Positions 4,536-16,487 of a DNA stretch of 36,076 bases are shown here, in pieces (positions within the stretch are counted from its first letter, which is position 1; every line of letters begins with the position of its first letter). Origin of the DNA: a virus; the IMG/VR virus record IMGVR_UViG_3300032236_001771, positions 1-36,076 of that record. The stretch is one strand, 5' to 3'. The notes under the pieces are model-generated. The model was not told the DNA's origin. It saw only the letters and a list, made by a program, of their open reading frames with translations, and ran no database searches. The position numbers and the translations under genes were made by a program.

Positions 4536-7500
4536 ATGTCAGATATCAACAGAATTCCATTAATTTTTGATAGTAACGCAAATATAATTGAAGAAATTCC
4601 TTTAGGGGATACTATTAAAAGTGATGTTATTCCTCAAGGAATTCCTTTAGATGGAAGTGTAAGTACAAGTAAAATTGCCAATGGAGTTAGTATTACCTTT
4701 GGTAATGGTACATCTGCTGTTCCATCTATTAGAATTGGTAGTGGAAATAGTATTGTTGGTGTATATAGTCCTGCTCCTGGAAATTTTGCTATTTCTACTG
4801 CTGGATATGAAAGATTTAGAATTGATGAAAACGGAAATATTACAGTAACAAATGGTGGGGCTTTACCCATCATGAATCCAGATTACAATAATAGTAAAGT
4901 TAATACATTATATGTTAATCAGGCAGATCAAAATGCAACAGATGATCCTACAAATGATGGTGGAAGATTAAATAAACCATTTAAAACTATTGAAAGAGCT
5001 TTACTTGAAGCTGCAAAAAGAAGTTATAAATCTGATGTAACTGCAGCCAGATTTGAAGCTTTTACAATTATGGTATTCCCTGGTGAATATGTTATTGACA
5101 ATAGGCCTGGTTTAGTAAGTTTAGATGGAATTGAAACTCAAAATACTTGGAATACTGAAGCATTAATTGAACAAAATATTTACAAATTTAATCCTCCAAC
5201 TGGTGGAGTTATTGTACCTAGAGGAACTTCAATTGTTGGTTATGATTTAAGAAAAACAGTTATTAGACCAAAATTTGTCCCTAATCCACAATATCCTTTT
5301 GGTGATAGTGCTTATGTTGAACCGTATGTTGTTAATGTTGCTGATTATTTAGAAACACAGCGAACAACTTTTCAAACCAGTGCTTATAACTATATTAAAA
5401 ATTTATATCCATCTATTACAAATATTAGTGATATTTGCAAAAGAGACATTGGATATATTGTTGATGCTATTGTTTCTGATTTAAGACAAGGTGGAAATAT
5501 TAATTCATATTCTGCTGGAGAAAGTTATATTTTTAATAGCGGGCTTAGATTTATTACCGGTCCAGATGAAAATACTGCTACTTTAGCTGCATTCAACAAA
5601 GTAAGAGATTTAATGTTGACGGCTATTGATGCTTGGAATAATATTAATAATATTAACATTACTCTTATTAATAATTTAAAGTCTAGAGTAAGTAATGAAT
5701 TATTTGCAGTATTAACAGGAATTATTAGTAATCCAAGTACTTATACTTCATTATATACTAAAATATTTGAAACTGGTAATCAAACTTCTATCTTTAAAGT
5801 TACTGGTGGATGTTATTTTTGGCAGATGACATTTAAAGATGCATTAATGTATAATAATGCTCCTGTCAATACTACTCCAGTATACAATTTTAGTTCTGGA
5901 GTATTTACTACAGATTCAAATGGAAATACTGTTTCTGCTGCAGATCAAGCGGCTTTTTCCCATCATAAAGTAGTATGTTTTTCATATGCTAATCAAACCA
6001 CAGGAACTGGTGGAGAACTTCAAACATATTATTCAAAAATTGATACTTTTGATACAACTATTGATGGTGGAGGATATAGAGAACCAAGACTTGAAGAATA
6101 TCAAATTGTTGGACCAGGAACATCTAGAACTACAATTGATACAGTAAATTCCGCATCTCCGTACATATTTAATAGTTCTTTAAGATCTATTTTTGGTCTT
6201 TGCGGAATGAATGCGGATGGTAATAAAGTTGATCCAACCAGTTTCAAATCAATGGTTGTTGCACAATTTACTGGCATTTCTTTGCAAAGAGATCCAAATG
6301 CATTTTGGCAACCAGCAACTGTAGATGGTGTTCCAACTAATACAACAAATCCAAGTAATTATCCAATTTATGCAGATCCAAATGCAGAATACAAAGTAAA
6401 ATATCGTCATTTCCATATTAAAGCGCAAAATGCAGCATATATTCAGGTTGTATCTGTATTTGCTGTAGGATACGCAGATCAATTTATTACAATTAATGGT
6501 GGTGATATGTCCATCACCAACTCTAACTCAAACTTTGGACAAATTGCATTAAGAGCTGCAGGTAATAGAGTTTCTGCATTTGATACATCAACGTATGGAA
6601 AAATAACGGCGCTAATTCCACCCAAAGGGATTTCTAATGTACCTACTTACACAGAATTTTATAGTATTGACGCTCCAACAACTTGGGCTAATAATAATCA
6701 AACTGGTAGTACTGGAAATCAATTTAGTCAAAATAATTTAAATAATTTTTTAAACGGAATTACAACATTTAAAATTTATCTTGATATTCCTAATATTAAT
6801 ACTTATAATGATATTCCAGAATTAATTGTAGAATCAACAGATTATTATACTGGAGTTATATCAAGAAAAAGATATTTAACCTATGGTGCTAATAATAATT
6901 TAAATCTTTTTAGAGATTACTATGGATTTACTGGAACTTATGATAAAAGCATTGCTATTGTTAATGCTAGTATAGAATCAACCGATGGGGGAACAAATAT
7001 ATATTCAACTCATATTAAATTAATTCCCGAAACTACCGAAGAACAAACAACAGTAAATTATAATTCTGAACGTCAAGGTTATTTTTGGGATGAAAAAAAT
7101 AAAAAAGTTTATATTAAAGTAAATGCAAGTTATTCTGATAGTCAATCATTTTTGAATAATTATATATTTAAAAATACTATATCATCAATATTTACTACTA
7201 CTCAAGTCACAAATCCAGATGGTTCTATTTCAATTGTAAGTGGTGCACAAAATGTTCAACTTCTTGATAATTTTACTGGGTTTCCAAGTAGTTTAACTGT
7301 TGGTTTAATTGTTGATAATAGATCTTCTTCTCCAAATGATTTATTATGGAGAGTTGAGTATAGAATACCTAAAGATAATTTAAAGGATTCAAATGGTAAT
7401 GATGTATTAGCTGTAAAGCCTCCAGAGAAAAGATTTATTATTAAAGGTACTGTTCCTGGATATACTAATAGATTATTTGAAATTTATGATGTACAAGAAG

Positions 7501-10500
7501 TAACTGCATGGCAAAAAGGTGTACGTGATGGTATCTACTATTTAACTATTATTCGTGCAGATATTGATAATTTTATTGATGGCAATGCTGGAAGTTATTT
7601 TAATAATCAATTACAAATAACTAGAGGGGGAGCTGGTACTGGTGAAACTTATAATAGCTTAAGTTCATTATATGGAAGTTCAACTTATGGATATGGTGTT
7701 AATGCTGGTTTAAATTATAGGGTAACTTCTAACATAAATTACTTATATCCTTCCGTAATAGAAGATGTTACTACAGGTTTTGCACCTCTTGTGTGGAATC
7801 CTCCAATTACAGATTCTCGTGCTTTAGTTGAACCTGTTATTGGAACAGGAACTTCTGGATATAGAGTAAAAGATTTATCAGTGCCAAACAAAAGATATTA
7901 TAAATCGGTTGATAAAGTTATTAAAAATATTGTTTATAGAAATCCAGAAAATAAAGCAATTCCTATTACACAAATTTATTATGATAATACATCTGGATTA
8001 TTACGAGTTACTACAGGAGCTACAACAAATTTCCAAGCTGGAGATTATATTAATATATTTGGGACAACATCTGGAACAGTAGGCACCGCTAGAGTTGAGG
8101 GAGCAAGTTATATTAATTCTATTGGTTCTGGTACTACTTTTTATACTAATCCACAAGGAGGTATTGTTGGAACTGGAATTACAGTAAATGTTGGTTTAGG
8201 TAATACTGGATATGTTTATAATTATGCTGCAGATGTTTACGTAGATTCAGTAAATGGATTGTATGAAAGTGGATTTGTATTAATATCTAATAATTTTAAT
8301 ACAAATATTAACGGTACATATAGGAATTATAACATAAGCACCGGAACTACTTCATTTAGAATTGTTGCTCCATATGGTTCTGGAGTATCTGTTGCGCCAG
8401 CAAATCCTAATTATGGAGTAGTTTCTAGAACACCTTTTGCAGATATTCCATCTTTATATTCAATAACTGCAGAATCAGTTCAAAATTTGGCAGTAGCATT
8501 AAATCTTAAAAATGTGTATCAAGGTTATGATCCTAATTTAGGTTCATATAGTCAAAATTATTTACAAGTAAATGCCGATACTATAGATGTTGCTCCCCGT
8601 GTTTTTTGGGATGCAAGAAATAGTTATAATTCTATTGCATATCCATTTAATTATTATGGTAGAGTAAGATATGGTGATGGTAATGCTTTTAGTACTAATT
8701 CTGATAATACTTATGGTTTAAATTTAGCTGAAGCTGATAGAAAAATTTTATGTGTAAGTTCTGGTAGCACTTTTAATTTAAATGCAACAGCATCTGATTT
8801 AATTAATTATGCTCCTACAGTTCCATTGTATAGACCTTCTATTATTAGAGCATCTTCTCATACTTGGGAATATGTTGGTTTAGGTGCTGGTAATTATTCA
8901 ACGGGATTCCCTGTTGTACAAACTAGAGTATTAAAAGCATACGAACAATATATTGCTCAAGGATATGAAAACTCTGGAGGATTTATTGCTTCTTCGGGTA
9001 CAAATTCTTCTGGTGATTTTTATATTGGAAATCAAATTATTCAAGCTGGCGGACAATCAACAGTAACTCTTAATGTTCCAAAAATAAGAAAATCGTCTGA
9101 ATCAAATTATCTTGATGTTTCAAATATTGAAAATAGAATTTCCAACTCAGTACTTAATATAACATCATTTAATTTAAAAAATTCTTCCGCACAATCAACA
9201 TTAAAAGGATTATCCAATTTCTTTAATACTGCAAAATTAAGTGTATCTGATAAAGCAAATATCCAATCATTAACTGTTGCGGGAAATTTCACAATTTCCA
9301 ATAATGCAATTAGTAATGGTATTAATTTCCCGCAAGGTGATGTGTATGGGTATGGATTTGCAAAAGCAGCTAAACCAGAAAAAACTGGATATTTATCAAC
9401 AGATACTAATGATAAATTATATGTTTCTCCAAAATTTTTAGATGCTTGGAGAGTAAAACGACAACTTGTTTCTACATCAAATATACAATTAGATAACAAC
9501 AGAATTTATGTTCAATCACTTTCTAGCACTGTCCTTGATGGTTCTAATATTGATGGTACTTCAACAACATCAGCAATTGCAATTAGTACAGGTTCTTCTT
9601 ATATTAGGGTAAAAGAAAGCAATGGATTACCTTCTTATGGTTCTATTGATGTTGAAATGAATTTATATAATGTAGAATTTTATGATAAAGATTTAGCTGG
9701 ATATAAATTTAATCCAAAAATTTATATTACTTTACAATATGATTCAATAGATTATAGTAATAATACTTTACATTTAAGTCCATATCAAAACAAATACCCA
9801 TTAGCAACATATTTAACTGATATTATTGGTACTGGAAATACTTATTCAACTATTATTAAAGATGTTCCATCACCATTGGCAAATATCAATAATATGAGTG
9901 AAATTGATCCAAAGTATATTTATAGTAAATTAACACAAAATTTTGTTGCTCAAAATATATCTACTGGATCTACTTCAATTTATATTCCTACTAATGACTA
10001 TACAAAATTTCCAGACAGAGGAACTGTAATTTTACGTGAAGTTAATGGTACAATTACAAATCCATCATTAAAATATAGTACTTATGTTTATTATAAAGGA
10101 ACAAATTTAAATGAATTAAAACTTATTAGAAGATTGCCATCTTCAAGTAGTAATGATATCAATAGTATTTCAAATGTGGGAGCTACATTTAGTACTGGAT
10201 ATACTAATGCCACTGGTACTGGAACATCTAATAATGTATTTTTTGGTGGATGTACTACTAGTGTTTATGTGTCTGATAGATGGGCATATGAATCTCCATT
10301 TTTACCTTATGCTGAAAATGTTTCAGAAGATGTTGATTTAGAAAGTGCCACTTTATATAAATTACCTCAAAAAACAATTCCTTATACTGGATCAATAGAT
10401 TCTAATTATACAAATAATAAAGTACCAAACCCATATAATTCAAAAGCATTAGGAGTTAATTTACAAAATAGAAATGCAGTAAAAACATTCCAACCTTTAT

Positions 10501-13500
10501 CAAATTTAGAACAAGCTGCAAGTTGGGCAAATCAAAATTTTGGAGCCACTGATAGTATTGAATTATTAATTAAACCTGGATATTATAGAATTAATGGAGC
10601 AAACTTTGTACCTTCTGTTAAAATTAATGGTAGTGGCGTAAGTAGAACTGGTGGATATTCTGGAAAAGAAATTACATCTGTAAGTGCAGGAAATATTGGT
10701 GGATATTTAAATACTGATGTTAATAGACGAGATAGTGTTTATTTCTTTAGATCTCCAGTAATTGGAACTAATTATGGTTGGAGAAGTAATAATTTCTATT
10801 TGTATAGTGGTTCTTCATATACTTTTAAAAATGGATTTGATTTAAATAATATTCATTTTCTTGGTTTAAGTGAAGCCATATTAGAAAATGAAATTTTAGA
10901 TTCATCTTATTCTGATGATACTACTATAAATGCTGCAAGAAAATTAGTTAGAAGAGCTTATGGTGTTAAAAAAGCAACAAATTATCCAGTAATAGATACT
11001 GGTGTTTTTGGAGGATTAAGTTTTAATATTCAAACTGGAATTTCAATTGGTACTGGAACTACTTCCATTGGTAAAATGGAATATTATGTTAATGATTCAA
11101 CTGTTATTGATAATAGTGGAGCAGTAGTTTCTGCAGGAAATACCACATGTAGATATGTTAAATTTACATTACATTCCAGAGATTTTAATAATATTAGTGG
11201 ATCTCCAACACCAAAACAAAAATATATTTGGGCTAAAAATTATATTATTCCAGGAACAACTTTATATTTTTCTTCTGGAAATAGTGCTGTAACTGGAACT
11301 ACACCAAAAACAAAAATATTAGATGTTAATATTAAAAATCCAGACGTTACTGCTCCATCATTAACATCAAATGAAAGTATTGAGTTTTATTGTGCAGTAT
11401 ATAATAGCACAAATACAAAATCCAATAATATTGAAGATTTAGTTATTTCAGATTATATTGATGGAACAACTGCTACAATTGTTATTTTAAATGCAAATAA
11501 TGATGAGTTTAATTCTTTAGTTTATAATTACCTATCTCTTTATAGAAAAGGATATTTGGCTAAAGGTTTTGCTACTTCTGGAGGATTTAATGTTGCAAGT
11601 AAATTAGATAATTTTGGGAATACAATAACTCAATATGATACACCAAGAATTGTTGGAGTTATACCTGGATATTATGCAGGTACTATTCAATTAGTAATTG
11701 ATTCAAATCCAACTTCAGACAATATAGATCCGACTACGATATTGACTGCTTTTGCTCCAGATTATTGGAGTCATCAATCCATATTATTACCATATACATC
11801 TGATGCAACTGAAGATTTTTCAGTCAATTTAAATTATTTTCCAAATGGTCCTCTAAGTTATAATGTTTATTATGATCCAAGATATTACATTTTACAAATA
11901 ACACCATCTTATACAACTACAGGTGTTGAAAATGATGGAATTTCTTCTACAATATTAAATAAATTTGTAAATTTCACATCAACATCATTAGTTGATAATG
12001 GTGCTAATATTAAATCTAAAAATGATTATGTTGTTGCAGCTAAATCTAATTTAAATGCAGCAAATTGCCCATATAAACTTCCAGCATCATATAAAACATT
12101 AACCGGAACTATCACATACAATGCATCAACTCGTGTTGTAACTGGTACTGGAACTTCATTTATAACAGAAATTCAAATTGGTGACGCAATTTATTCTGGA
12201 GCAACTGGAAGTGGAGGATTAATTGGTATTGTATCATCAATTAATGCTGGTACAGGACTTAGCGTTGCTAATAATAGTTTAGCATATGGAACAAATCTTT
12301 CATCCACTGCTTTTAGTAAAGATATAAACAATACAGGAAAACCGGTATTTATAAATTATCCATATAATTATAGAAGATTACTTAAGAGATTTTCTGCGGT
12401 AACAGATCAAGCATTAGGTCTTATGGGAACTACTATGATTAATGCTCCTGGAGTAACAGGATCTAAAATTACAACTAATTTATCTAATGTAACATTAGGA
12501 GCACAATCTCCTAGTTCTTCTCTGTATTCATATTTTGGAGGAGGTTATGGTGGAGCTTTAATTAATCTTAGTGGATCTAATTTGACTTTAAATGGATTAA
12601 GAATAAGAGGAAATAATTATATAAATTATAATTCTTTATTTGCATTAGGAAATACAACTAGAGCAAAAAATAATTATCATTATGGAAATAATCCAGACTT
12701 GTTTCAATTTGAACAAACCAATACTATTGCAAGTATCGGACAATTTGGATCTGCTTCTATTTTACCATTAAGTAAATCTGATGAACAATATAAGTATTTA
12801 AGCGAATATCGTTCAAATTATTTAAATTATTTAGAACCAAAATATAATTTAAACAGTAATCCTGTTGATTATGATCAAAGAGTATTTCCCGTTTCTTGTT
12901 ATGCTTCAGTTAAAAGATTTGCTACTAATGGAAGTTTAAATACAAATCTTTCTATTACAGAAAAATATATTACCCCAAATACTATAACTGCTGCTAGTAG
13001 TACAAATGCAACAAATTCAGGTTGGGATTTAAAAATCAGTACTGGATCTAGCATAATTAATGGAGATGCTGATGGAAATTTGCTTCCACAGTATTCATTA
13101 TCTTTCCACTATACCGATTCAAGTATACTTGAAAATGTATTTACTGGTCAATATGCAACTAAAATTGTTAATCCAAATAATTTTAGTACTACTTATGCAA
13201 TTGTAACTGGAGTTATTCAAAATACAAATCCAATTGGCAGTGGAGTTACAAATACTGCTAGAATAACATATTCTGGTTCTATTCCAAATAATACTGATAT
13301 TAAATTTTTAACAACATATATTTCTTCTGAAAAATATAATTATGTTACTACAACAACTTCAAGATATCAAAAAAATGTTTTTAATGGTCAATCGCATTTA
13401 TATTTAAATACTGGATATGCTTTATCTGCTGATATAGTAATTAGTGGAACTGGAACCACATCATTTGCAAGACAATTGGTTGTATTTAATAATGCAACAA

Positions 13501-16475
13501 ATCCTTCTGCTCCACAATTTAAAGCTTATGTTGAAACAGATGCATTTGGTCAAATTACATCATTAGATCCAACAGATTTTGGAACAGGAACATTAAGTTC
13601 TGTTTTTGGTGATATTTTAGTTCCATCTATTGGAACTGGATTATCTGGATTTACTTTTACCGTCCAAAGAAATTTAAATGAAGACATAACAGTTTTCAAT
13701 CCTGGCGAATATATTGCTGCACCACCAGCAAATTGTTTTATACTTAACAACATTCCATCATTATCTCCTTTAGATATTAAACTTTCTTTACAACAAGTTA
13801 AAGAAATTATTAAACCGTATAATTATATTAATTATAATGGAATAAACTATAAAATTGCAAAAAATAGCACAAATAAATCTTATATTGGTGTTTATAAATA
13901 TGCAAATCCGAATAATTTAAATGACATTAGAGTTGCTATAGTAGTTAGATTAGATGATCCAATTCAAACTCCAACATATGGAGCAAATACTAGATTTGAT
14001 ATATTTAATGTGGATAATATTTTTGATTATTGGCCAAAATCAGGTAAGTTATTAATTTCAAATAATGAATTATGTGATTTCACTATAACTGGAAACAACT
14101 ATGATCAAAATGGATATTCTTTAAACTTGACTAGAAGTATGACAAAATACTTCCCTTCTTATATTAGAGATTGGCAAGGATTAGATCCAAGTTCTAATGT
14201 CATTACTACAAATCTTCTTACTAGCACTTCTTTTAAAATTACTCCACAAACAACTACAGAAAACTTTACTGCTTTAACATTTACGTTAAGCGATCCAATT
14301 GATGTTAGTTGTATGGGATTAAGAAGAGTATATGGTTCGCCTACTTCTACTGGCTTAGGAACAACTTCTTTAGGTACAGGAATTACTTGTTTAACTCCAA
14401 CTGGCAGATATACTAATACATTAAGAACTATTTCTATACCATCTTCTAATTTAACTGAAGATTTTGAAAAATATTCAACCGGCAACATAATCACTTTACC
14501 TTATAGAGACATTAGTGTTAATAATTGGAATTCCGCAGTATTTACTGTTGATTCTGGTTCAGGAACAGCAGGAACTCCATATTCTTCAAATAAAGCTGGA
14601 GATTTATTAATTACTGGTTCTATTACTACATCAACACCTCTTTCTTGGTCAGATCCAAATCAAAAATTCCATGTTGTTCCATCTAGTGCAACTAATTACG
14701 ATATTTACAATAATGTAAATGCAATTTCTCTTGTTGGATTTTCTAACTTTAGAACTTCAATTTCTGGTACTACATCAGCTCAATTAACTTTAACAAACGC
14801 ATTATTATCAACAATTTCTTCTGGAACTACTTTTATGTTAGTTCCCCAATTTAAAACTATTGAAGGAACAAATCCAGTAAAATTATTTAAATCTAGAATT
14901 ATTGATAGAATTAAAGATGTAACAAATAATGTAATTACTTTGATATTATCAGATCCTGCTCCAGATACATTTGTTGGCAATGAATCTAATGTAAGACATT
15001 ATGGATTTATTACTTTAAATGAAGCAAGTTGGACATATCCAAAAGTTGGTGGAAGTGCATTAAGACCAAATAATGCAAATCCAGGAACTACAGCAACAAA
15101 TATATATTTGCCAAATAATAGTGGTAATATAAAAGTAGGAGATCATATTACATATACTTATGATGGAGGATCTTGTTCTGCATATATTACTTCTATTGGA
15201 ACGCTTACAAATAATTATTGTTTATGTGAATTAAATGTAGTTAGTGGAACTCATATAATTTACAATGGTTATTCAACTATAAGTCTTTGGTCTTCTTTGT
15301 CGGATATAACTATCAAACATGTATCAAATGGATTTGTGAAAGATGGTCCAGCTTTTAATAAGATATTTACATCAACCACTGGATTTAATTTATCTTTTAA
15401 TTCTTATTCCGTTTGGTATGAGGCATATAGTAATTACATTTCTGCATATAACGGAATTACTGCAAGACAAGGATTTGTTGGTAATTTTGCAGTTAATCAA
15501 AATGACTCTAAAGCTTTGGGTCTTGATGTACAAAGTTTTAGTGGTGTAACATGGGGGGCTCAATACAATACTGGAATATGGACTGTTGCTACTCCATTTC
15601 TTCCATCTTGGGCATCAACTGCTTTATCTGTAAATACGATTGAACTTGATCAAAGAACAAATTATGATAACAATTTTATTGATAGTTATAACAAAAATCC
15701 AGCTTATACTTCTAGTGATCTTTCTGGAGGATATGCACCACTTAATCCATTAGTGCATACTGGATTAACAACAACAAATTTATATGCGTCATTAAATACT
15801 AGTAATGCTGATGCTGGTGGTATTGGTGCATACGATACTGTAAATTATAAATTCTACAGTTCACCTACTTTATCATTTGGTGTGTATGGAACTTCTTTAA
15901 CTGAAATAATGTCAACCAATAGTTATTCTAACTATAAACCAACATTAGATTTTAATTCTAATGCTAATAGTACATCAAAATCTATAACTCTTGGAGATAC
16001 TACTGTTACTGGATTCTATGCTGGTGATGTACTATATTCTTCATCTAAATCTTATATTGGTACAGTTGGAAGTGACGGAACAACTTTTGTAATTCCTGCT
16101 CAAGCTTCTTCTGGTGGAACTGTTTTATCAATTTCACCAAGATATGTTAAAGCAATAACTATTAATAGTTCTGTTGCTTCTGGTTCTGTTGGTCCAAATG
16201 TAATGGGAAATGCAAATCCAAATTATGATAATTATAATTTAAGTTTTAATTTAAATTCAAGAACTTATAATAGTTCTATCATGCTAAATACTACTGGACA
16301 ATTGGCTGCTACTACAACTACAGATAATGGATATCAATCAGTAAGCATTTTTTCTGGTGATTTAATGCAATATACTTCATCAATTTTAAATGTAGTAGCA
16401 TCTAAAATTAATCCAAAAGTTCATACATCAAAAACATTTACAGTTTCCACACCAGGATATTCTATTAACATATAA
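4536..16475 (+). CDS. giant beta-helix virion structural protein, 3979 aa
   Basis: This is an uninterrupted frame of 3979 codons between gp6 and the 108-aa protein. Residues ~62-103 carry a tail-fibre motif (VGVYSPAPGNFAISTAGYER, then FRIDENGNI). NKPFKTIERALLEAAKRS (~146-163) and MVFPGEYVI open a right-handed beta-helix of the pectate-lyase type. Residues ~301-320 hold the cyanophage block CKRDIGYIVDAIVSDLR. Further blocks typical of cyanophage structural proteins are FKSMVVAQFTGISLQRDPN and QVVSVFAVGYADQFITINGG with MSITNSNSNFG (~570-670). A second helix-like opening, SIELLIKPGYYRING, lies near 2010-2025. The protein is rich in Asn, Ser, Thr, Tyr and Gly, with many GTGTS-type links, and has no membrane segment or visible catalytic site. 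It most likely forms the outer baseplate or a fibre contacting the cell surface. Counterparts in cyanophages are sometimes called VrlC-like; I cannot confirm that here. Confidence 0.85.
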   Translation: MSDINRIPLIFDSNANIIEEIPLGDTIKSDVIPQGIPLDGSVSTSKIANGVSITFGNGTSAVPSIRIGSGNSIVGVYSPAPGNFAISTAGYERFRIDENGNITVTNGGALPIMNPDYNNSKVNTLYVNQADQNATDDPTNDGGRLNKPFKTIERALLEAAKRSYKSDVTAARFEAFTIMVFPGEYVIDNRPGLVSLDGIETQNTWNTEALIEQNIYKFNPPTGGVIVPRGTSIVGYDLRKTVIRPKFVPNPQYPFGDSAYVEPYVVNVADYLETQRTTFQTSAYNYIKNLYPSITNISDICKRDIGYIVDAIVSDLRQGGNINSYSAGESYIFNSGLRFITGPDENTATLAAFNKVRDLMLTAIDAWNNINNINITLINNLKSRVSNELFAVLTGIISNPSTYTSLYTKIFETGNQTSIFKVTGGCYFWQMTFKDALMYNNAPVNTTPVYNFSSGVFTTDSNGNTVSAADQAAFSHHKVVCFSYANQTTGTGGELQTYYSKIDTFDTTIDGGGYREPRLEEYQIVGPGTSRTTIDTVNSASPYIFNSSLRSIFGLCGMNADGNKVDPTSFKSMVVAQFTGISLQRDPNAFWQPATVDGVPTNTTNPSNYPIYADPNAEYKVKYRHFHIKAQNAAYIQVVSVFAVGYADQFITINGGDMSITNSNSNFGQIALRAAGNRVSAFDTSTYGKITALIPPKGISNVPTYTEFYSIDAPTTWANNNQTGSTGNQFSQNNLNNFLNGITTFKIYLDIPNINTYNDIPELIVESTDYYTGVISRKRYLTYGANNNLNLFRDYYGFTGTYDKSIAIVNASIESTDGGTNIYSTHIKLIPETTEEQTTVNYNSERQGYFWDEKNKKVYIKVNASYSDSQSFLNNYIFKNTISSIFTTTQVTNPDGSISIVSGAQNVQLLDNFTGFPSSLTVGLIVDNRSSSPNDLLWRVEYRIPKDNLKDSNGNDVLAVKPPEKRFIIKGTVPGYTNRLFEIYDVQEVTAWQKGVRDGIYYLTIIRADIDNFIDGNAGSYFNNQLQITRGGAGTGETYNSLSSLYGSSTYGYGVNAGLNYRVTSNINYLYPSVIEDVTTGFAPLVWNPPITDSRALVEPVIGTGTSGYRVKDLSVPNKRYYKSVDKVIKNIVYRNPENKAIPITQIYYDNTSGLLRVTTGATTNFQAGDYINIFGTTSGTVGTARVEGASYINSIGSGTTFYTNPQGGIVGTGITVNVGLGNTGYVYNYAADVYVDSVNGLYESGFVLISNNFNTNINGTYRNYNISTGTTSFRIVAPYGSGVSVAPANPNYGVVSRTPFADIPSLYSITAESVQNLAVALNLKNVYQGYDPNLGSYSQNYLQVNADTIDVAPRVFWDARNSYNSIAYPFNYYGRVRYGDGNAFSTNSDNTYGLNLAEADRKILCVSSGSTFNLNATASDLINYAPTVPLYRPSIIRASSHTWEYVGLGAGNYSTGFPVVQTRVLKAYEQYIAQGYENSGGFIASSGTNSSGDFYIGNQIIQAGGQSTVTLNVPKIRKSSESNYLDVSNIENRISNSVLNITSFNLKNSSAQSTLKGLSNFFNTAKLSVSDKANIQSLTVAGNFTISNNAISNGINFPQGDVYGYGFAKAAKPEKTGYLSTDTNDKLYVSPKFLDAWRVKRQLVSTSNIQLDNNRIYVQSLSSTVLDGSNIDGTSTTSAIAISTGSSYIRVKESNGLPSYGSIDVEMNLYNVEFYDKDLAGYKFNPKIYITLQYDSIDYSNNTLHLSPYQNKYPLATYLTDIIGTGNTYSTIIKDVPSPLANINNMSEIDPKYIYSKLTQNFVAQNISTGSTSIYIPTNDYTKFPDRGTVILREVNGTITNPSLKYSTYVYYKGTNLNELKLIRRLPSSSSNDINSISNVGATFSTGYTNATGTGTSNNVFFGGCTTSVYVSDRWAYESPFLPYAENVSEDVDLESATLYKLPQKTIPYTGSIDSNYTNNKVPNPYNSKALGVNLQNRNAVKTFQPLSNLEQAASWANQNFGATDSIELLIKPGYYRINGANFVPSVKINGSGVSRTGGYSGKEITSVSAGNIGGYLNTDVNRRDSVYFFRSPVIGTNYGWRSNNFYLYSGSSYTFKNGFDLNNIHFLGLSEAILENEILDSSYSDDTTINAARKLVRRAYGVKKATNYPVIDTGVFGGLSFNIQTGISIGTGTTSIGKMEYYVNDSTVIDNSGAVVSAGNTTCRYVKFTLHSRDFNNISGSPTPKQKYIWAKNYIIPGTTLYFSSGNSAVTGTTPKTKILDVNIKNPDVTAPSLTSNESIEFYCAVYNSTNTKSNNIEDLVISDYIDGTTATIVILNANNDEFNSLVYNYLSLYRKGYLAKGFATSGGFNVASKLDNFGNTITQYDTPRIVGVIPGYYAGTIQLVIDSNPTSDNIDPTTILTAFAPDYWSHQSILLPYTSDATEDFSVNLNYFPNGPLSYNVYYDPRYYILQITPSYTTTGVENDGISSTILNKFVNFTSTSLVDNGANIKSKNDYVVAAKSNLNAANCPYKLPASYKTLTGTITYNASTRVVTGTGTSFITEIQIGDAIYSGATGSGGLIGIVSSINAGTGLSVANNSLAYGTNLSSTAFSKDINNTGKPVFINYPYNYRRLLKRFSAVTDQALGLMGTTMINAPGVTGSKITTNLSNVTLGAQSPSSSLYSYFGGGYGGALINLSGSNLTLNGLRIRGNNYINYNSLFALGNTTRAKNNYHYGNNPDLFQFEQTNTIASIGQFGSASILPLSKSDEQYKYLSEYRSNYLNYLEPKYNLNSNPVDYDQRVFPVSCYASVKRFATNGSLNTNLSITEKYITPNTITAASSTNATNSGWDLKISTGSSIINGDADGNLLPQYSLSFHYTDSSILENVFTGQYATKIVNPNNFSTTYAIVTGVIQNTNPIGSGVTNTARITYSGSIPNNTDIKFLTTYISSEKYNYVTTTTSRYQKNVFNGQSHLYLNTGYALSADIVISGTGTTSFARQLVVFNNATNPSAPQFKAYVETDAFGQITSLDPTDFGTGTLSSVFGDILVPSIGTGLSGFTFTVQRNLNEDITVFNPGEYIAAPPANCFILNNIPSLSPLDIKLSLQQVKEIIKPYNYINYNGINYKIAKNSTNKSYIGVYKYANPNNLNDIRVAIVVRLDDPIQTPTYGANTRFDIFNVDNIFDYWPKSGKLLISNNELCDFTITGNNYDQNGYSLNLTRSMTKYFPSYIRDWQGLDPSSNVITTNLLTSTSFKITPQTTTENFTALTFTLSDPIDVSCMGLRRVYGSPTSTGLGTTSLGTGITCLTPTGRYTNTLRTISIPSSNLTEDFEKYSTGNIITLPYRDISVNNWNSAVFTVDSGSGTAGTPYSSNKAGDLLITGSITTSTPLSWSDPNQKFHVVPSSATNYDIYNNVNAISLVGFSNFRTSISGTTSAQLTLTNALLSTISSGTTFMLVPQFKTIEGTNPVKLFKSRIIDRIKDVTNNVITLILSDPAPDTFVGNESNVRHYGFITLNEASWTYPKVGGSALRPNNANPGTTATNIYLPNNSGNIKVGDHITYTYDGGSCSAYITSIGTLTNNYCLCELNVVSGTHIIYNGYSTISLWSSLSDITIKHVSNGFVKDGPAFNKIFTSTTGFNLSFNSYSVWYEAYSNYISAYNGITARQGFVGNFAVNQNDSKALGLDVQSFSGVTWGAQYNTGIWTVATPFLPSWASTALSVNTIELDQRTNYDNNFIDSYNKNPAYTSSDLSGGYAPLNPLVHTGLTTTNLYASLNTSNADAGGIGAYDTVNYKFYSSPTLSFGVYGTSLTEIMSTNSYSNYKPTLDFNSNANSTSKSITLGDTTVTGFYAGDVLYSSSKSYIGTVGSDGTTFVIPAQASSGGTVLSISPRYVKAITINSSVASGSVGPNVMGNANPNYDNYNLSFNLNSRTYNSSIMLNTTGQLAATTTTDNGYQSVSIFSGDLMQYTSSILNVVASKINPKVHTSKTFTVSTPGYSINI

Positions 16476-16487
16476 TTTGGAGTTTTT

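Noticed and set aside
9107-9499. Minus-strand frame of 130 codons inside the 3979-aa gene
   Set aside because: It lies entirely within a well-supported long gene, has no ribosome site or promoter, and is a by-product of the low-stop antisense frame of AT-rich codons.
4536-16475. Enzymatic pectate lyase or depolymerase activity of the 3979-aa protein
   Set aside because: Only the beta-helix opening motifs are visible; no catalytic Asp/Glu/Arg arrangement can be recognised from sequence alone, so no enzyme was called.
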